Numbered from the stretch's first letter, positions 35,413 to 49,284 are shown. The stretch: DNA of 64,000 nucleotides from Lepus europaeus (GCF_033115175.1 NC_084837.1:4478266-4542265); one strand, 5' to 3'. Program-made: numbers and translations. Notes: a model not told the origin generated them from the letters alone.

Positions 35413-36240
35413 GATATTGATGCTAATTTAGTATAACCTATTCTGCTTAACATGCTGACTTCTGCATGGAAATCACAGATTAGAAATATCCTTTGATTTA
35501 GGCTTTAGAATTTTCTGTATTTCTTGACTTGTTATAGCAACAATCAGCATTTAACTCCTCATATTTTATTCCAAGAAAGCACTGTTCAGCCCATCCCCAC
35601 CATTCCTTATCTTGTCCTCTCCATTCTCACACACCAGGGATACTCCTTCCTCACCCAGATCTATAAGTTTCTGGGACAAATGCCTTCCTCTTACTTGGTG
35701 TTGTCTCTGATATGTCGAAAGTCATTGATAAACACATCTTCCTAAGAATGAATACATAGAAAGTTGGGTGGTGTTGAAGGTAAATTATAGCATTTCCTGT
35801 ATAGAAATCTATTTGTCACTCACGGTTTTCCTTGGTTTGAAGGTTAAAGTTATTTAGAGGTTTCAGATAATCTTTGCTGGCTCTGAAGTAGGTATGTCCA
35901 GCAGTTAACGAGAGGTTGACTGCTAATGTAATTGTGCCTTTTTATTGGCATCTTTTTTTCCTTCTGATTTGCTTTTTTTTGAAAATATTCTCTTTATCTT
36001 TGCATGAAATTTCATCAGGATTTGTCTAGAGTTGTGTCTTTGTTGAAAGCAAACCTATTGGAACTCAAGCTGAAATGGACCCTTCCTTGCTAGATCATAC
36101 AAGCTTCAGGTCTAGACACTTGTTTTATGTTATTTAAAAATTAGTTTTCTTTCTTAAATTTTCTCATCTTTTACTGAGATTATTATATCAGGAATAGGAC
36201 AATATTTTGCTTGTTTTCTTTTTCTAATATTTTTTCTCCC
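35413..36240. other. Intergenic DNA, nothing recognised
   Basis: T-rich sequence. No feature supported. Confidence 0.3.
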
Positions 36241-36475
36241 TTTTTAAAAGATCGATCGATCTACCTACCTACCTACCTACCTACCTATATATCCATCTAA
36301 AAGGCAGAGGTGGTAGTATCCCTAGTCCTTGGGCCATCTTTCTCTGCTCTTACCAGGCACATTAGTAGGACATTGGATCTGAAGCAGAGAAGTTGGGACT
36401 CAAATTTTCACTCTGATATGGAATGCCTATACTGCCATTGGTGGCTCAATCTATTGTGCCACATGCTTGTCTTCA
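36241..36475 (-). repeat. Older C-repeat SINE with (ATCG)n/(TACC)n tail
   Basis: The SINE's A-rich tail region has turned into short ATCG and CTAC arrays (36250-36287). The remaining body reads AAGGCAGAGGTGGTAG...GGGCCATCTTTCTCTGCT...GTGCCACATG. Confidence 0.7.
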
Positions 36476-37058
36476 TATTTCCTCTTTTGTACTACATTCT
36501 GGGACTTTTCCATGCCTTTCTTTCATTAATTCAATCAGTTATTTGATTATTTTTAATTTATAAGTTTTGTTTTTCCATAGCTATCTATTATTTTAAAAGT
36601 ATCTTCTCTAATCTGAAGATAACAGTGTTTCACTGTTAAATTTTTTTTGTCTCCCTGAATCATCTATTCCTTCAATTCTTAACATTGCTTATTTCTCTCA
36701 CTGGTCTTAGGACCCATGGCTAATCCTTCTTATTTTCAAATGAAAAATTGGTTTAACTGTTGTAGGCAAGAGCTGTAGGTTTTCTAGGCTATTCTGCTTG
36801 AAAATGGATCTCTTTCCCGGTTGGCCTGTCTTTGGACAGAGAACTCTGTCAATGTGAGAAGAATGTGTCCATTGGCAATTTGTATGCTAGACAGAGGAGG
36901 CAGAAGTCCAGTCTCAGGCTGTGAATAACTCTCAAATGCTAGCTTAAGAAAACCTTTGCTCTGGGGTTGCCAATAACAATCTACAAATGTTAATATTACT
37001 AATATCTAACACTTATCAGGCACATTTCTAAGTATTCCAAGTTAGATAATTATTCAAT
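36476..37058. other. Intergenic DNA with a possible MIR remnant
   Basis: ATCTAACACTTATCAGGCAC near 36999-37023 is MIR-like. Nothing else was recognised. Confidence 0.3.
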
Positions 37059-37059
37059 T

Positions 37060-40000
37060 ATTGAATTATATTAACAAGATGGTAGAGTTGGAGAAACCAC
37101 AATTATCACATCCATCACACACACACACACACACACACACTCCACACACAAAAATTTTGAAAAGTAATGACAAATGAAAATACAATTGTGTGGGCTCAAG
37201 GATCCAATTAATATCCTGTAGCAACACAGTAGAATGAAAAAGAGAACATGCACACAGAAAGAATTGCTGGGGGCAGGGGGATCAGAGTTCTGGGGATGCC
37301 CAAAGATAGCTAGGAGTAAAGAAAAAGGCCAGGGGCTATCAGCATCAGCCATATGGTAGGTGCCACCTTAGTTCCCACTGGTCTGTTGTGCAGAGGATAC
37401 CATAAGTCTCTGCCATTGAAGTAGCCAACAGCCATCACCTCTACAGATCCCTGGGCAGAAAGATGCTTCCACAGCCTCACTGGAAGGAGCCACTGCTCTG
37501 CCACACCTTCCCTCCCCTGCTCATATCCAAGACACTAGTGCTACAGTCACTCTACCTGTGCTGGTGTTCCTGACATTGACTTAGTGGCTGCACAAATATA
37601 TGTGCGCCTGAGACCACATTGCTGTAGCTAGCCTAGCCCAGAGCCTGGGGCTGTGATCATCTGTTTCTCATGTACCCTGGACTCCAGATCTAGCACTGCC
37701 TTGAACATGAGAGCCATTACCACAGTGAACTTGCCCATGCTCTCTACTCTGGAACTGCCAACACTAAAGCTCCAGATCCTGGATTCATGGATGCTTGGCA
37801 GGTACCTGCACTTCATGTATTGGAGCCACAACTATAGCAGGCACATCTCCCAGGTTCCTAGGTTTGTCCTACCCCTACACACACCTCTACTTTGGACTGC
37901 AGCTCCATAGGTGTGATGGCAGCATATACACCTAGGACACTGGAGTACCACTGATGTGGAAACACATGCACTTCAGATTCAAGAGATGCTGTAGTTGTGT
38001 ACATGACCATGCTCAGAATCCTGATTCCTGAACATCTCTGAAAACACCTGCACCTTACATTGTACCAGTGTGGTAGCAAGAATGTCTGTGCCTCCTGACC
38101 AGTGCCATTGCATATGATCCCAGAACCATTGCTCTTCTATGTGCACTGTGTTCCAAAATATGGCTTCTTGACTGCTTCACAGCCATTGTGCCTCAGACAT
38201 GAGTGGCACTCCACAGCTAGCATGCATGCAAGCTGAAACTAGCAATAAGAAAGTGTTTGCGACAATTACTTCTATGGCAAAAAAAAGTGATCAGCAAGAC
38301 CCCATCAACCTTAACCATCAACAATCACAGTATCCCTTACTGTTACTGTAGATACCCAAAGCCTTCGGTTGTAGAAGACTCCTGAAATATTTGCTAATGC
38401 TAGCTCCACCTGACAGCATTGCATGAAGACTATACTGCTGCGACTTCACTGGAACCAAGACTGGTACACCTCACCAGCCTTTACAACTGACAGTAAGTAA
38501 AGATCTTTCCCCAGCAAAATAAGGCTATAAAATCTGAAAAAAAAGTGATTCCATCAAATTTGCAGACGTTAGTTAAAGGCAGGAAGAAATATGAAAAAAA
38601 TAAAGAAGACAGCCCCAAATAAATCCAATAATTTTCCAGTAACCAATTTTAAAGAAAGGGAGATCTACAAATAATCTGACATAATTCAAAATAATTCAAA
38701 ACAAATGAATATAAAGGAGAAAATGAAATCAAAAAAGCAATATGCTAAAAAAAATGAGAACTTTAACAGAGAAACAGAATCATTAAAGATGACCAAACAG
38801 AAATTCTGGAGCTTAAGAATACAATGAATGAAATGGATAATGCAATAGAAAGCTTTAATAGATAACTTGGTCAAGCAGAACAAAGAATCAGTGAATTAGA
38901 GGACAAGTCCTTTGAAAATATCCAGTCTAAGGAGAAATATATAATAAAAAGGAATGAAAGAAAACACATGGAATTTATGAGACTGAATCTAACATTCACA
39001 GAATAGACATTTTAGCAAAAGAAATACTGAGCTTATTTAAAATAGAGCCAAGGATATAAAATATTTCTATAGTGGAAATTACAAAACATTAAAGAAATCA
39101 ATAGAAGACACAAACGCAAAAATGGAAAAATATTCTATGTTCCATGTTCATGAACTTGAAGGATCAATATCATCAAAATGTCTATACTACACAAAGCAAT
39201 TTACAGGTTCAATGTGATCCAATTCAAAATACTAAGTACATTCTTCTGAGATCTAGAAAAATGACCCTTAAATTCATATGAAGCTCAACAGATGCTAAAT
39301 AGCTAAAGCAAACTTGAATAAAAATAAAGCTGGAGACATCATAATACCATATTTCAAGACATGTTACAGGATTGTTATAATCAAAACAGCTTGATATTGG
39401 CAAAGGAATAGACATATGTCCCAAAGGAACATATTAGAAACTCCAGAAATTAATCTACAACTGATTAATATCTACAACTAATCTTTGACAAGTGTTTTAA
39501 AATCACTACCCAGGGAAAGGACAGTCTATTCAGCAAATGCTATTGGGAAAACTGGATCTCAGCATGCAGAAGTACAAAATGAGAACTCTGCATAACACCT
39601 ATAAAAAATCAATCCACAATGAATCCAGAATCTAAACCTGATATTGGAAACCATCAAATTACTAGAGGAAAACATAAGATAAATACTGCAAAACATTGGC
39701 GCAGGCAGGAGACATTGGCATAGACAAAGTCTTCTCAAATCAGACCCCAGAACCACAGGCAACAAAAAAGGAAACAAGTGAACTGGAATACATCAAGCTA
39801 TAAAGCTTCTGAACAGCAAAAGAAACACTCAAGAAAGTGAAGAGACAATTGACAGAACAGTAAAAAATATTTGCCAACTATACATCTGATAAAAGATTAG
39901 TAACCAGAATATATTAAGAGCTCAAGAAACTCAACATAATCTAGTTAAGAAATGGGCAAAGGACATGAATAGGTTATCACCCAAAAATCAAAAAAAAATT

Positions 40001-40290
40001 AATGCCAGTGAGGAAGTGGAGAAAAAAGGTACCCTGATACATTGTTGGGGGGAAAGTAAACTAGTATAACCATTGTGCAGGGCAATATGGAGATTCCTCA
40101 GAAATCTGAAAATTGATATGCTGTATAAACTAGCCGTCTTACTCCTGGGAATTGAAGCAGAGGAAGTGAAATCTGCATATGAACGAGTTACCTATACCTC
40201 CTTTTTATTGAAGCTCAATTCACAATAAGTGAGATATGGATTTTCCCAGATGTCAATGAACTGATGTCTAGATAAAGAAAATGTACGTAC
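37060..40290 (+). mobile_element. Old L1: 5' UTR, part of ORF1, and ORF2 C-terminus
   Basis: The 5' end is AACAAGATGGTAGAG near 37072, with the AAGATGG motif usual at mammalian L1 starts. A 1.4-kb GC-richer 5' UTR holds a (CA)n at 37117-37140. ORF1 coiled-coil coding follows (AATGAATGAAATGGATAATG; CAGTGAATTAGAGGACAAGT) to about 38960. Near 39050 the sequence jumps to the ORF2 region after the RT core (AATTACAAAACATTAAAGAA) and continues to about 40280. Endonuclease and RT core are missing. No SINE has landed in it. Confidence 0.8.
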
Positions 40291-40306
40291 ACACACACAC
40301 ACACAG
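40291..40306. repeat. (CA)n microsatellite
   Basis: About eight CA units at the ragged 3' end of the L1. Confidence 0.85.
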
Positions 40307-42671
40307 AGACAGACATGACGAGGACAAAGCTGCTCCCTGCACCCCTGTGCTGGTGCAGATTCTGATTCTTCATCAGACACAGAGACCACCACTTTCTATC
40401 CATCCACACAGTTCTCCACAGCTCTCACTCAGGTGCTGCTGCTTTTTCCTCCTACCTCTTGTAGATTCGCTCTCTTATGTATGACAGACTTTAAGCAACT
40501 CAAAATAAGCAGAATTTGTGGCCCTTCTTCACACACTTATCTGCTCAAATGTATCTATTTTAAAACCTGTGCCAGTCGAAATGACATGCTAGTAATTAAT
40601 TTTTGAAATAGTGTCATAATATAGATAGGAACCTATTCTAAAATTTTTAACATGCCTATGTATGTTCTTCAACATATATAAAAGGATATAATATTTGAAG
40701 ACACTTGAGATTTTAATCTGAAAGTTTCTTATTGTGAGAACGAACCCAGGTTTTACTAGTTTTTCCCACCATCTTCCAATGCTTGCCATGGTCTAAACAG
40801 CAAGCGAATCTTGGGCAACTAAGATAAGAGAAATTCTTACTTAAGATCTTTCAATTTGGTAGAAAAGTTTAATGCTGGGTATCTCTCCAATTTCAGCAAC
40901 AAATTCTAATAAAATATTAAAAATTAGAATATTAAAGTCTAAGTTTCCTTATTATCACCTAAATATGAACCAACAGCACCAGTTTTTTGACATTTCAGTT
41001 CACTGAACAGTTTTTCCTAAGAGAGCAGGATCAGTAGAATTTTAGTTAGAAACTCTACTACAAGTCAATGCTACCTCTTTGCATTTATCACTGCCAGTCT
41101 TTCTCTGCATATTTTTGTATTGTCCATGCATTGTTAACAGTGATTGTCATGTAATTAAATCACTGCTCATCACAAGAGCCTGTTTTTATGCTGAGATAAG
41201 CATCAGAATTCTACTGCAGGACCCCAAGATCAATAAAGATGTTCCCAGTAGGATTACAAAGAGGCTGGGGTTGAGTAGGGCACCAGAATTAATTAGGAAT
41301 GATTTCTCTTTTTCTTTCTACTTTCAATATATTTTAATTGTTTTTCCATTTTCAATGTACCCTATGTCTCTCTGTTTTTTAAATTCTATAGTGATGCTCA
41401 GACATGTCTATCTTGAGATCTATAGACACTGGACTCTCAACCTCTTCTACGTTTCCAAGCATATCTCCAAGCTACAACTTTATCTGTCTCAGTGGTTTCA
41501 GGGTTTAATTATTTTCAAAGAAGCTTTGGAACTAGGTGTGATCATTTAATTCCATAAGGCTAGATAAAATAAACTTTGTACTGCAAGTAGATTTCTGATC
41601 TTAGTGAATTCTTCACAAAATATTATACTCAATTTCTAGAGTTATCGCTATATTCTAAAAACAAAATACAAGACAAATTCAAATTAAAAAATCAACTTTT
41701 TTCTTCATCTTTGTGCAACACCCTTGTGGTGCTTGACATGTGAAAGGGAGAGGAAGACACAAAATCAGTTTCTAGACTGCAAATGGTAATGTCCTAAGTA
41801 GGACGTGTGTCCCTGTGCAGAGAGTATGTGTGACAAAGATGGCATCCAGCTTCCTATTTTCAGGATTATTTTTTATTTCTTGGCTGCAGAAATGCAGAGT
41901 AGGATTGAATGAGGCAACAGCTGCAGGAAGTGTGAGTTGGGGCAGGGTGGGAGGTAGAGGGGTACAGGAGGTGATGTTCAAAGATTAAAAGGTGATAGGA
42001 GTATTCCTGGGAATTAAGAAATGGATTTTACAGGAGAAGGAAAAAGAAGCAAATATTTAAGTATCTCAAAAACAGGAAGGAGAAAGTGATCTATTGAGAG
42101 TGACTTGAAATGACTTCATGTAAGATTCTATTACCAGGTGCACTGACCTGCAGCTGGGCCTTGAAAGCAACAGGGTATTGGGATGGCAATAACTAATCCA
42201 TGCATTCATTCTTCAATCACCATATACACTTATTTAATTCCAAATATTAAGGTTTGATGGGATTAAGGTGGCCATAACACCCCATTTTCCACTTGAGTTC
42301 AGGAACAATCAAGAGGGTAGATGCAAGGGTCAAATATATGTAGATGAAACTACGCCTTTATTACTGCTCTTTCCAAATGAGGAAAACCTATTTCTATTAC
42401 TGAAACCCAGCATTAAATAGGATTGGCTACCCAGGCACAGGGAATGTTTCCATTGAACCAAAATCTGCTCCTATGTAAATCAGGGCAGAAAATATCAGAC
42501 GAAAATGACTGCCCTCTGCAGATGGACCCAGTCCAAAGAGAATGAGAGGGAATGGAGCCAAGCATGCTTGCCCACTTCCTCCTGTCTGGGTTGGTAGGCT
42601 GACATGAGCATTTCAGTGAGGTCAGCAAGATTGCACTGGCCTTCTTATTAGTGACCTAGGCTAAGGGACAC
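40307..42671. other. Repeat-poor intergenic DNA (first part)
   Basis: No SINE, L1 or LTR was recognised. A 156-codon open frame at 41079-41549 has no known motif and no splice support. Confidence 0.4.
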
Positions 42672-42703
42672 TTCCTGATTGGAGAATTCATGCCAATCAG
42701 GAA
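42672..42703. repeat. Perfect 11-bp inverted repeat with paired CCAAT boxes
   Basis: TTCCTGATTGG (42672-42682), a 10-base spacer, then CCAATCAGGAA (42693-42703). Each arm contains ATTGG or CCAAT, so two NF-Y-type sites face each other. Function unknown. Confidence 0.8.
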
Positions 42704-45344
42704 CCAGAGTTACTCATAGTCTAGGCCTTCAAGGACACACAGTGCAGTGCAGGAAACAGAGCAACCTACAGGCAGCAATAATACATGTGACAAACTTTTC
42801 GGCAAGTGGAGTAGGTTAGACTATGAAGGATGCAGCCGGCTCCAACCTATGTAACTTCTCTCCCAGAAACACAGTTGATTCCAATCAAACTGCGCTCCTC
42901 TTCAATCCCCAAATCTGCCTGCCTCAGGAAAGCCTTTCTCCCGTCTCTCCCAGTAGTCATTTTGTTCATGTTTGTTAATGCTTTTCCTGTATCACATCTC
43001 TTTTAATAAACATTAGTTTTGACCCTAAAAGCCATGCATATACTTTCCTGTGTTTAAGTTTTTATGTTCCTTAGTGCCTTTCTGATGGTGTTTGTGTTCT
43101 CATGTGTAAATGTCTCCTTCATCCATCTCAGATGCTTTGAAGAGGGACCTGTAGCAAAAACATGACTTTACATGGACAGCAGCTCTCCAAAATGGTGAGC
43201 CTTGTTTGCTTTTCATTCATGATTATGGAGTCAACACTTAAGACAGTGTGCTGTGTGATGGGGCTTGTTGCTAGGTGTGATGAGAACAAAACACCATTTA
43301 AGTAACATGCAGAATTATGCAATTATGCCATCTTTTCTAATGCTGGTGTTTAAAAGTTAATTCTTTGCTATTGAGATACAAGGGACATTGTCCCTGGAAC
43401 TCTAGGTGGGAAGAAAGTCCCAGGCCAAAGTCTTCCATGACTGTGCAGGCTTTCACCAGCTCCTCACTTCACTCCCTCCAGGTGCTTGATCTTCTCAACC
43501 CAAGAGATAGAGATATGTTGGCATGCACCCAGAACAGCCTCCCGAAACCGGATCTGTACTGAGCTCATCTCCACATAGCACTGCAAGGGCTGTTTGCCAT
43601 TTGAAGGTGTTTAAATGTGAAAAATAGCAGATGGTTTGACAAAGGGAATTTGAGTTTTCTGGAAAGTTCTGTGGGACTACAGAATTTTATTGCTTGGTCT
43701 CTGCAGTCTTCTGATCATCATTTGGAGGCTCTGTTTTCTCTATATTTTGTGTTTTTCATAAAACAAAACATTTTCACTTCCTAGTGGATGCTGCCAGTGA
43801 CCTTCGGGCCGTTTATTGCCTCTCTGGCTGTATTAAACCTCCAAGCTCTGCAGTGGGATTTCTAAAGGACACAGGCCTCAAACCTGCCAACCTATCAATT
43901 TACTGGGGAGAAAAAATAAACATTAGTGTGCCTCTCACAGCTCGAGATTGTATTTGTAACTAACCTTCATCCCGGACCACACTGCTCACTGAGAGTGTGG
44001 GGAGAACACTGACTGTCCCTCTCCCCTCTCCATCTTAGACCTTTCCGGTGCTCCCTCCTTGTGTCTCCCAAGATGGAATTGCGCCCTCTCTCTCCAAGGA
44101 CCGTGCTATAATGTCTACAGCAAGCCACTCTGGCTCAGCAGTGGTTTGGGAGGTGACTTTCAGTGTAATGAGGTCTTACTGCCACTAGGGTCCTACAGAA
44201 AATTACAAGGAGCCCAAGCATGTCCTTGGAAACCTAACTTCCTACCAGACCCCTCTCCACAATCAGTTTATTGGGTTTTTGTTTGTGTATAATGATTTGT
44301 GGTTTTTAATGATGAATTGAAAACTACTTTCCCAAGCTCTTTCTTCTGCCTCAAGAAAATTATGTCAATTGCTTGTTTCTACTAAATGACTGGAAACAAA
44401 ATCATTTCTGCACACATCACTCCACAGCAAAGCAGCTCCCTTTTCTCAACTCCTGGTTGTAAGGTGGATTTGTCAGTCACCATCCCAAATCTAGCCACAG
44501 AGTCAGTTATACGATCAAGGTTAAGCTGTCCTACTGTATCAAACTCTTAGCTATAGTGAATGGATCAGCATAAGCAAATGCCCCAAACCAGGACCAGGAT
44601 CTTTCCTGGGTTTCAGATACAGACACTGAAGAGAGCTGTTAGATGTTATCTTGGTAGGCTGGAAGGAGCTACTGGCAGCTGTCCATCTGCTGATTGGGCA
44701 AATCAAACAGAATAAAACACAATATAGCTAAGAACTGTGACAAACGTGCAGTTGACTCTGCTTCAGATTGTGGCAAGAACCAGCCTTAGATGTCATCATC
44801 AACTGATGCATTTTCCCTTTTGCATAATTTACGTTGTGTGGGTTTCTGTCACTACAGCAGGAATCCCAGATAATGCTGTTTGCACATATAAGATTACATA
44901 TAAGATGTGTTCTGGATTTTATTTCTATTTCTTTTCCTTTTAATTGTTTCCTCCTGGTATTGCCCCAATTTGCCAAATTTCTTTCTTTTCAATAACTTTC
45001 TATATATTTAGAGAACTAGACCCTTTTCTCATGTATTTTACCAAACATTGTCACTTACATTTTGATTTTGGTAATAATCTTCTTGCAAATATGAATTAAC
45101 CAAATAAAGAAATAGAAAACAAGATTCCTTTTAAACTAGCAATAAAAGCTACAAACTAAGTATGGTTTAATTTAACAACACATGAACATCTCTGGAGAAA
45201 AGTCTGAAACGACAAGGAAGACCTAAATGAATGAAAAGATTTACATATTCTTTGAAAGAACACTTCAACAATGAATGTGGTATTTGCTAGTGTTCATTCA
45301 GGAGTCATAGTTGCTACATATTTTTTCAGGGCTTCCCATGTATT
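42704..45344. other. Repeat-poor intergenic DNA (second part)
   Basis: A possible L2 remnant lies near 42910-43020 (CTCAGGAAAGCCTTTCTCCC). The stretch 43780-44330 is compositionally balanced and free of recognised repeats, a candidate for conserved non-coding sequence. No exon supported. Confidence 0.4.
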
Positions 45345-45745
45345 TTTGTCTGTTTTGTGTTGCTGTATCCACGTACCTGGGGCTAGGGTATGCACAAAGA
45401 AAGGTTGTTTGTTAGCTGACAGCTGTGGAGCAGGAAAGTTGGAGACTGGGTGGCCGTATTGTTCAACCCTGGTGAGGGCCTCTGGCCACATTGCAACCTG
45501 GGGGGTGACATCATGGCAAATGGTCCTGGGAAAAGATCACAGAGACAGAATGTGGGGAAATTTACAGCCTCGATGTGCTCCTTTTGTAACACAGTTTTTG
45601 TGGGAACTAACCAAAGTTTCACTAGAACTGTAATAATATCTTCATGAATGATGTCCCTGGTGAACCAATTACTTCCCACTGGTTCCTGCCTCTTAATGGT
45701 TTTCCATCTCTCAACACTGCCACACTGAGGACCAAGCTTGGGGTA
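45345..45745 (-). mobile_element. MaLR (MST-like) LTR
   Basis: TGTCTGTTTTGTGTTGCTGT, then GGTGAGGGCCTCTGG, then CTTAATGGTTTTCC: reverse-complement order of a MaLR LTR, much eroded. Confidence 0.6.
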
Positions 45746-45920
45746 TACGAATCTTTGGAATACATATTTATACCATACCCACACAAAACACCATGTAGTA
45801 ATATTTAAGTTTCCCATCAACCTTAGGTGATGTCATTGTCAAGAATTTTAGCATGTTTGGTAGGGCTGGAGGATGTGATAACAGAGGTAGAATAGGAATG
45901 ACGGGGCCAAATATCAAATA

Positions 45921-46222
45921 CTGGGTCTGACATTGTGGCATAGTGGGTACTCCTGCTGCCTGCAACGCCAGTATCCCATATGAGCACCAGTTTGTGTCCT
46001 GGCTGTTCCACTTTTGATCCAGCTCCCTGCTAATGCCCTGGGAAAGGCAGTGGAAGATGAACTAAGTGTTTGGACCGCCATCCTCGTGGGAGATCCAGAT
46101 GAAGCTCCCAGCTTTGGACTGGCCCAACCCTGGTCATTGCGTCCATCAGGGGAGTTAACTAGTGGATGGAAGATCTCCATCTCTCCCAGTCTCTGTTATT
46201 CTTTCAAATAAATAAATAAATG
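45921..46222 (+). repeat. Older C-repeat SINE, full length
   Basis: It runs from CTGGGTCTGACATTGTGGCA to CTTTCAAATAAATAAATAAA. Target duplication not clear. Confidence 0.88.
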
Positions 46223-46369
46223 TCACTACCTGTAAAGGTCTATGCCTCTAAATTCTGATTTGCTGCACCCGAGTCCAGTGACCCCATTTATGTGTCTGTC
46301 GGTCCATGAGCGTGGTCTCCTCTGATTTGAGCAGAGAACAATATGTACCTTCAGACACGGTCTTCCCAT

Positions 46370-46570
46370 GCCATGTAGCTTTCTTTGAAGGCACTTAATA
46401 CTCTTCTTAACTAAGTACTTCTGATATTTGTGTTATTTCTTTCACATCTCTCAGAAAGCTTTGAAGCTCCTATAGAGGAAGGTGGGAAATATCTTTGTCT
46501 ATCTTCGTCTCTTCCATTGGCAAGGAATGTGCAGTAGGCATTGAGGTATGTACCTAATGAATGACTAATA
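46370..46570 (+). mobile_element. L2 3' end
   Basis: GGCACTTAATACTC, AGCTCCTATAGAGGAAGGTG and GTAGGCATTGAGGTATG...AATGAATGA follow the conserved L2 3' end order. Confidence 0.6.
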
Positions 46571-47562
46571 TCTGATAATCCATGTCAGGCCCTATCGCTC
46601 TTCATTTGAAAAGCCCCAGCGTTCCACACCCACATACTCTTGTATCTAAACTCTGGGAAGATCATTTTCATGTTATAAAATATCCTACTTAAATGTCATT
46701 GCATTAATATTTTGGTAAAATTTTCTGTCTTTACAATATTCAGTCTCTCAATGTATAACATGAGAGTATTTTATAATTTTATTCACTTATGTTCTACATA
46801 TTTCCAATAAGGATTATTTTGTCTTACTTTATATTTTTGTTTCCAATTGGGTACAATCTTTTTGGAGTGAAGGATTTCTTTTCTTATTCTGTTTTAGGAG
46901 TAGATGCACTTATAATACAGAAAATTGAGGGTTTGCAAAATTCAATCAGCAAAATATTTGATTTAATCATTTAGTGGTGGGTATTACTCTTTTATGGATA
47001 GGCAATCATATGATAAAAAAGGTATCTTTTCCTTTATTACTTTCATTATGACAGCTATTATTTTATGTTTAAATGCATAATATCAAGACAATCATTTTAA
47101 GCAATAAATGGAATAAGTTCACTGTGTTCCTATACCCAGGAAGAATTTAGTTTTTCACTAGTAAACACGATATACTTACTTATATGGCATAGATTTTTTT
47201 GTCACACTAAAGTGATTTTTCCTCTTTTATAGAGTTTTTATGTAAGTATTGATGCTCAGTTTTTTCAAATGTGTTTGAGTTCCTACTATGAAACATTATT
47301 CAGAATATGAATGGGGAGACAACTTTGTGAGAGTGGGACTTTGAGTGCCCCCACGGGGCTTTTCTGCCTTCCATGATAAATTACAGCTCCATGTATTACC
47401 TCCATCAGCGCTCTGGACTACAGTGCAGGCTGCCTGGCTTATTGGATGCTTCAAAACTCCCTGTTCTTTTCCTTGTAACTTTCCTGATTCTCTAGGAAGA
47501 AGCTTTCCTGTAGGTGTTCATTTTGTCAGTAAGGTGGCCAAGAGAAAGAATGTTGTAATGAA
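46571..47562. other. AT-rich intergenic DNA
   Basis: Nothing recognised. Confidence 0.3.
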
Positions 47563-47570
47563 AAGAGTGT

Positions 47571-47920
47571 CAGGGGCTGATGCTATGGTGCAGTGGGTAA
47601 AGCCATTGCCTGTGATGCCTGCATCCAATATGAGTGCTGGTTTAGGTCCTGGATGCTCTATTTCTGATCCAGCTCGGCCTTAACGCACCAGGGAAAGCAT
47701 TAGAGGATGGCCCATGTGCTTGGGTCCCTGCACATATGTGGGAGACCTGGATGAAGCACCTGGTTCCTGGCTTCAGACTGGCCCATTCCAGGCTGTTGTG
47801 ACCCTTTGGGCAGTGAACCAGCAGATAAGATTCTCTCTGTGTGTGTGTTTGTGTGTGTGTGTATGTCCCCTCTCTCTCTCTGCTACTCTTTCAAGTAAAT
47901 AAATACATCTTTAAAAAAAC
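47571..47920 (+). repeat. Older C-repeat SINE, full length, with (TG)n
   Basis: It runs from CAGGGGCTGATGCTATGGTG to TTTCAAGTAAATAAATACAT, with a TG-rich array inside the pyrimidine tract. Flanked by AAGAGTGT at 47563-47570 and 47921-47928. Confidence 0.92.
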
Positions 47921-47928
47921 AAGAGTGT

Positions 47929-49284
47929 TGAAACTCCCACAGCTAAGAGGTTCTTGAGCTCATTATTACTAATTCTGCAGAAAGTCTCTCTTCCCATTTG
48001 CTTCTTATCCGAAGCCACTGCAGAATTAAATACTAATATTTCTGTGAGAAGCAGTGACTTTGTCATCTTTATATACTTTCTGTAATTCTGTTCATGTGGG
48101 TTAAAAACTTACTCAGAAAATTATTTAGAGAATTGAAGATGCTTGGACATTTTTGTTAAAGGAAATGGATACTCCCCAGCCCCATAAAGTGAACAGAGTG
48201 TGGGCTGCATGTGTACATATGTGTACACATCTTTACACAAGCTTGGACCATGAGAGCCATCGACAAGACAGCACACCCCCTTGTGCACAGGCGTCCAAAT
48301 GAAGCCACAAGAAATGTTGGCACTCAGCTCCTGCCCTCTCTCATAGCCTCCCCCTGAGGACCGGGCAATGCCCTCCTCCTCCATCCTTGGGCATCTGTCA
48401 TCCCAGCAGCCACACAAACATCATTCCTCACTTTCACAAACTGAATTCTGTCTATGGAGCAGCTGGTGGGAGTGCTCCAAGGCCAGGCACTCCCTGAGAA
48501 GCCGGCCTGCTTCTCTCAGCTGTCAGGAGCTTTTAGAAATAACGCTGTCCTCTGAGGAAGTCAGTCTAGCAACAGGAAAATAAGTAAAACCTATTATAAA
48601 ACAGTTGTCCAAGAACTTGGGCACGGCGCGGGCTGGAGATCGATACGCTGTGAAGGTTAAATCTATTTTCACACTGTGTTCTATTTCACAGTTTAATGGT
48701 GTTTTAATGTGTCTGTCACTGAGCCCCTTCATGTTATGCAGGTAGGGACTCTACCAAGGAGAAAGAACTCAGCTCTTCAAGCTTCCCTGTAACATCTTAT
48801 TTTCCAGCTGTGATCTGACACTCTCTTTTTCCGTGCAGAGACACGGCAGGGCTGTCTCTTCACCCGAGCCCTCTGGCTCTCATCTCCTCTCTCGGAGTCC
48901 TGATGTTGCAGGAGGCAGATAGGGGACCCTCTGAGTGATTGTCAGATACCTTTCTGGAAAACTCTCCAGGGTAGACGCCTGTATCAAAGAGGAAGCAGCA
49001 GAGCAGCAGACAACACTCCTGGTCCTTCCCTCTGTGCCCTTCATTGAGCGGATGTCTCCTGCAAGGCTAGATGTCTTAAGCCTGGCCACTTCCCTCTCTC
49101 TTCCACCTGGCTCCTTGTATAACCTCTTTCCACACTTCAGGTCACAAGCTTATTTGAGTCAGGGGTTTTGTTCCTACTTCACCATACTTTTAAGAAAAAT
49201 CCTTCTGTGTTTTTACCCAAGAAGAGATTTTTTGCTTCTACCTTTGCACACTTCCAACCATGTAGCAATACAGCAATTGCAGTG
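47929..49284. other. Repeat-poor intergenic DNA
   Basis: GC content rises to a moderate level between about 48250 and 49100. No repeat family was recognised and no frame has coding support. Confidence 0.35.

Noticed and set aside
37060..38500. Possible multi-exon host gene in a GC-richer stretch
   Set aside because: Position just upstream of L1 ORF1 and the AAGATGG start identify it as an old L1 5' UTR.
41079..41549. 156-codon plus-strand open frame
   Set aside because: No recognisable motif, no splice context, AT-rich with many hydrophobic codons expected by chance.
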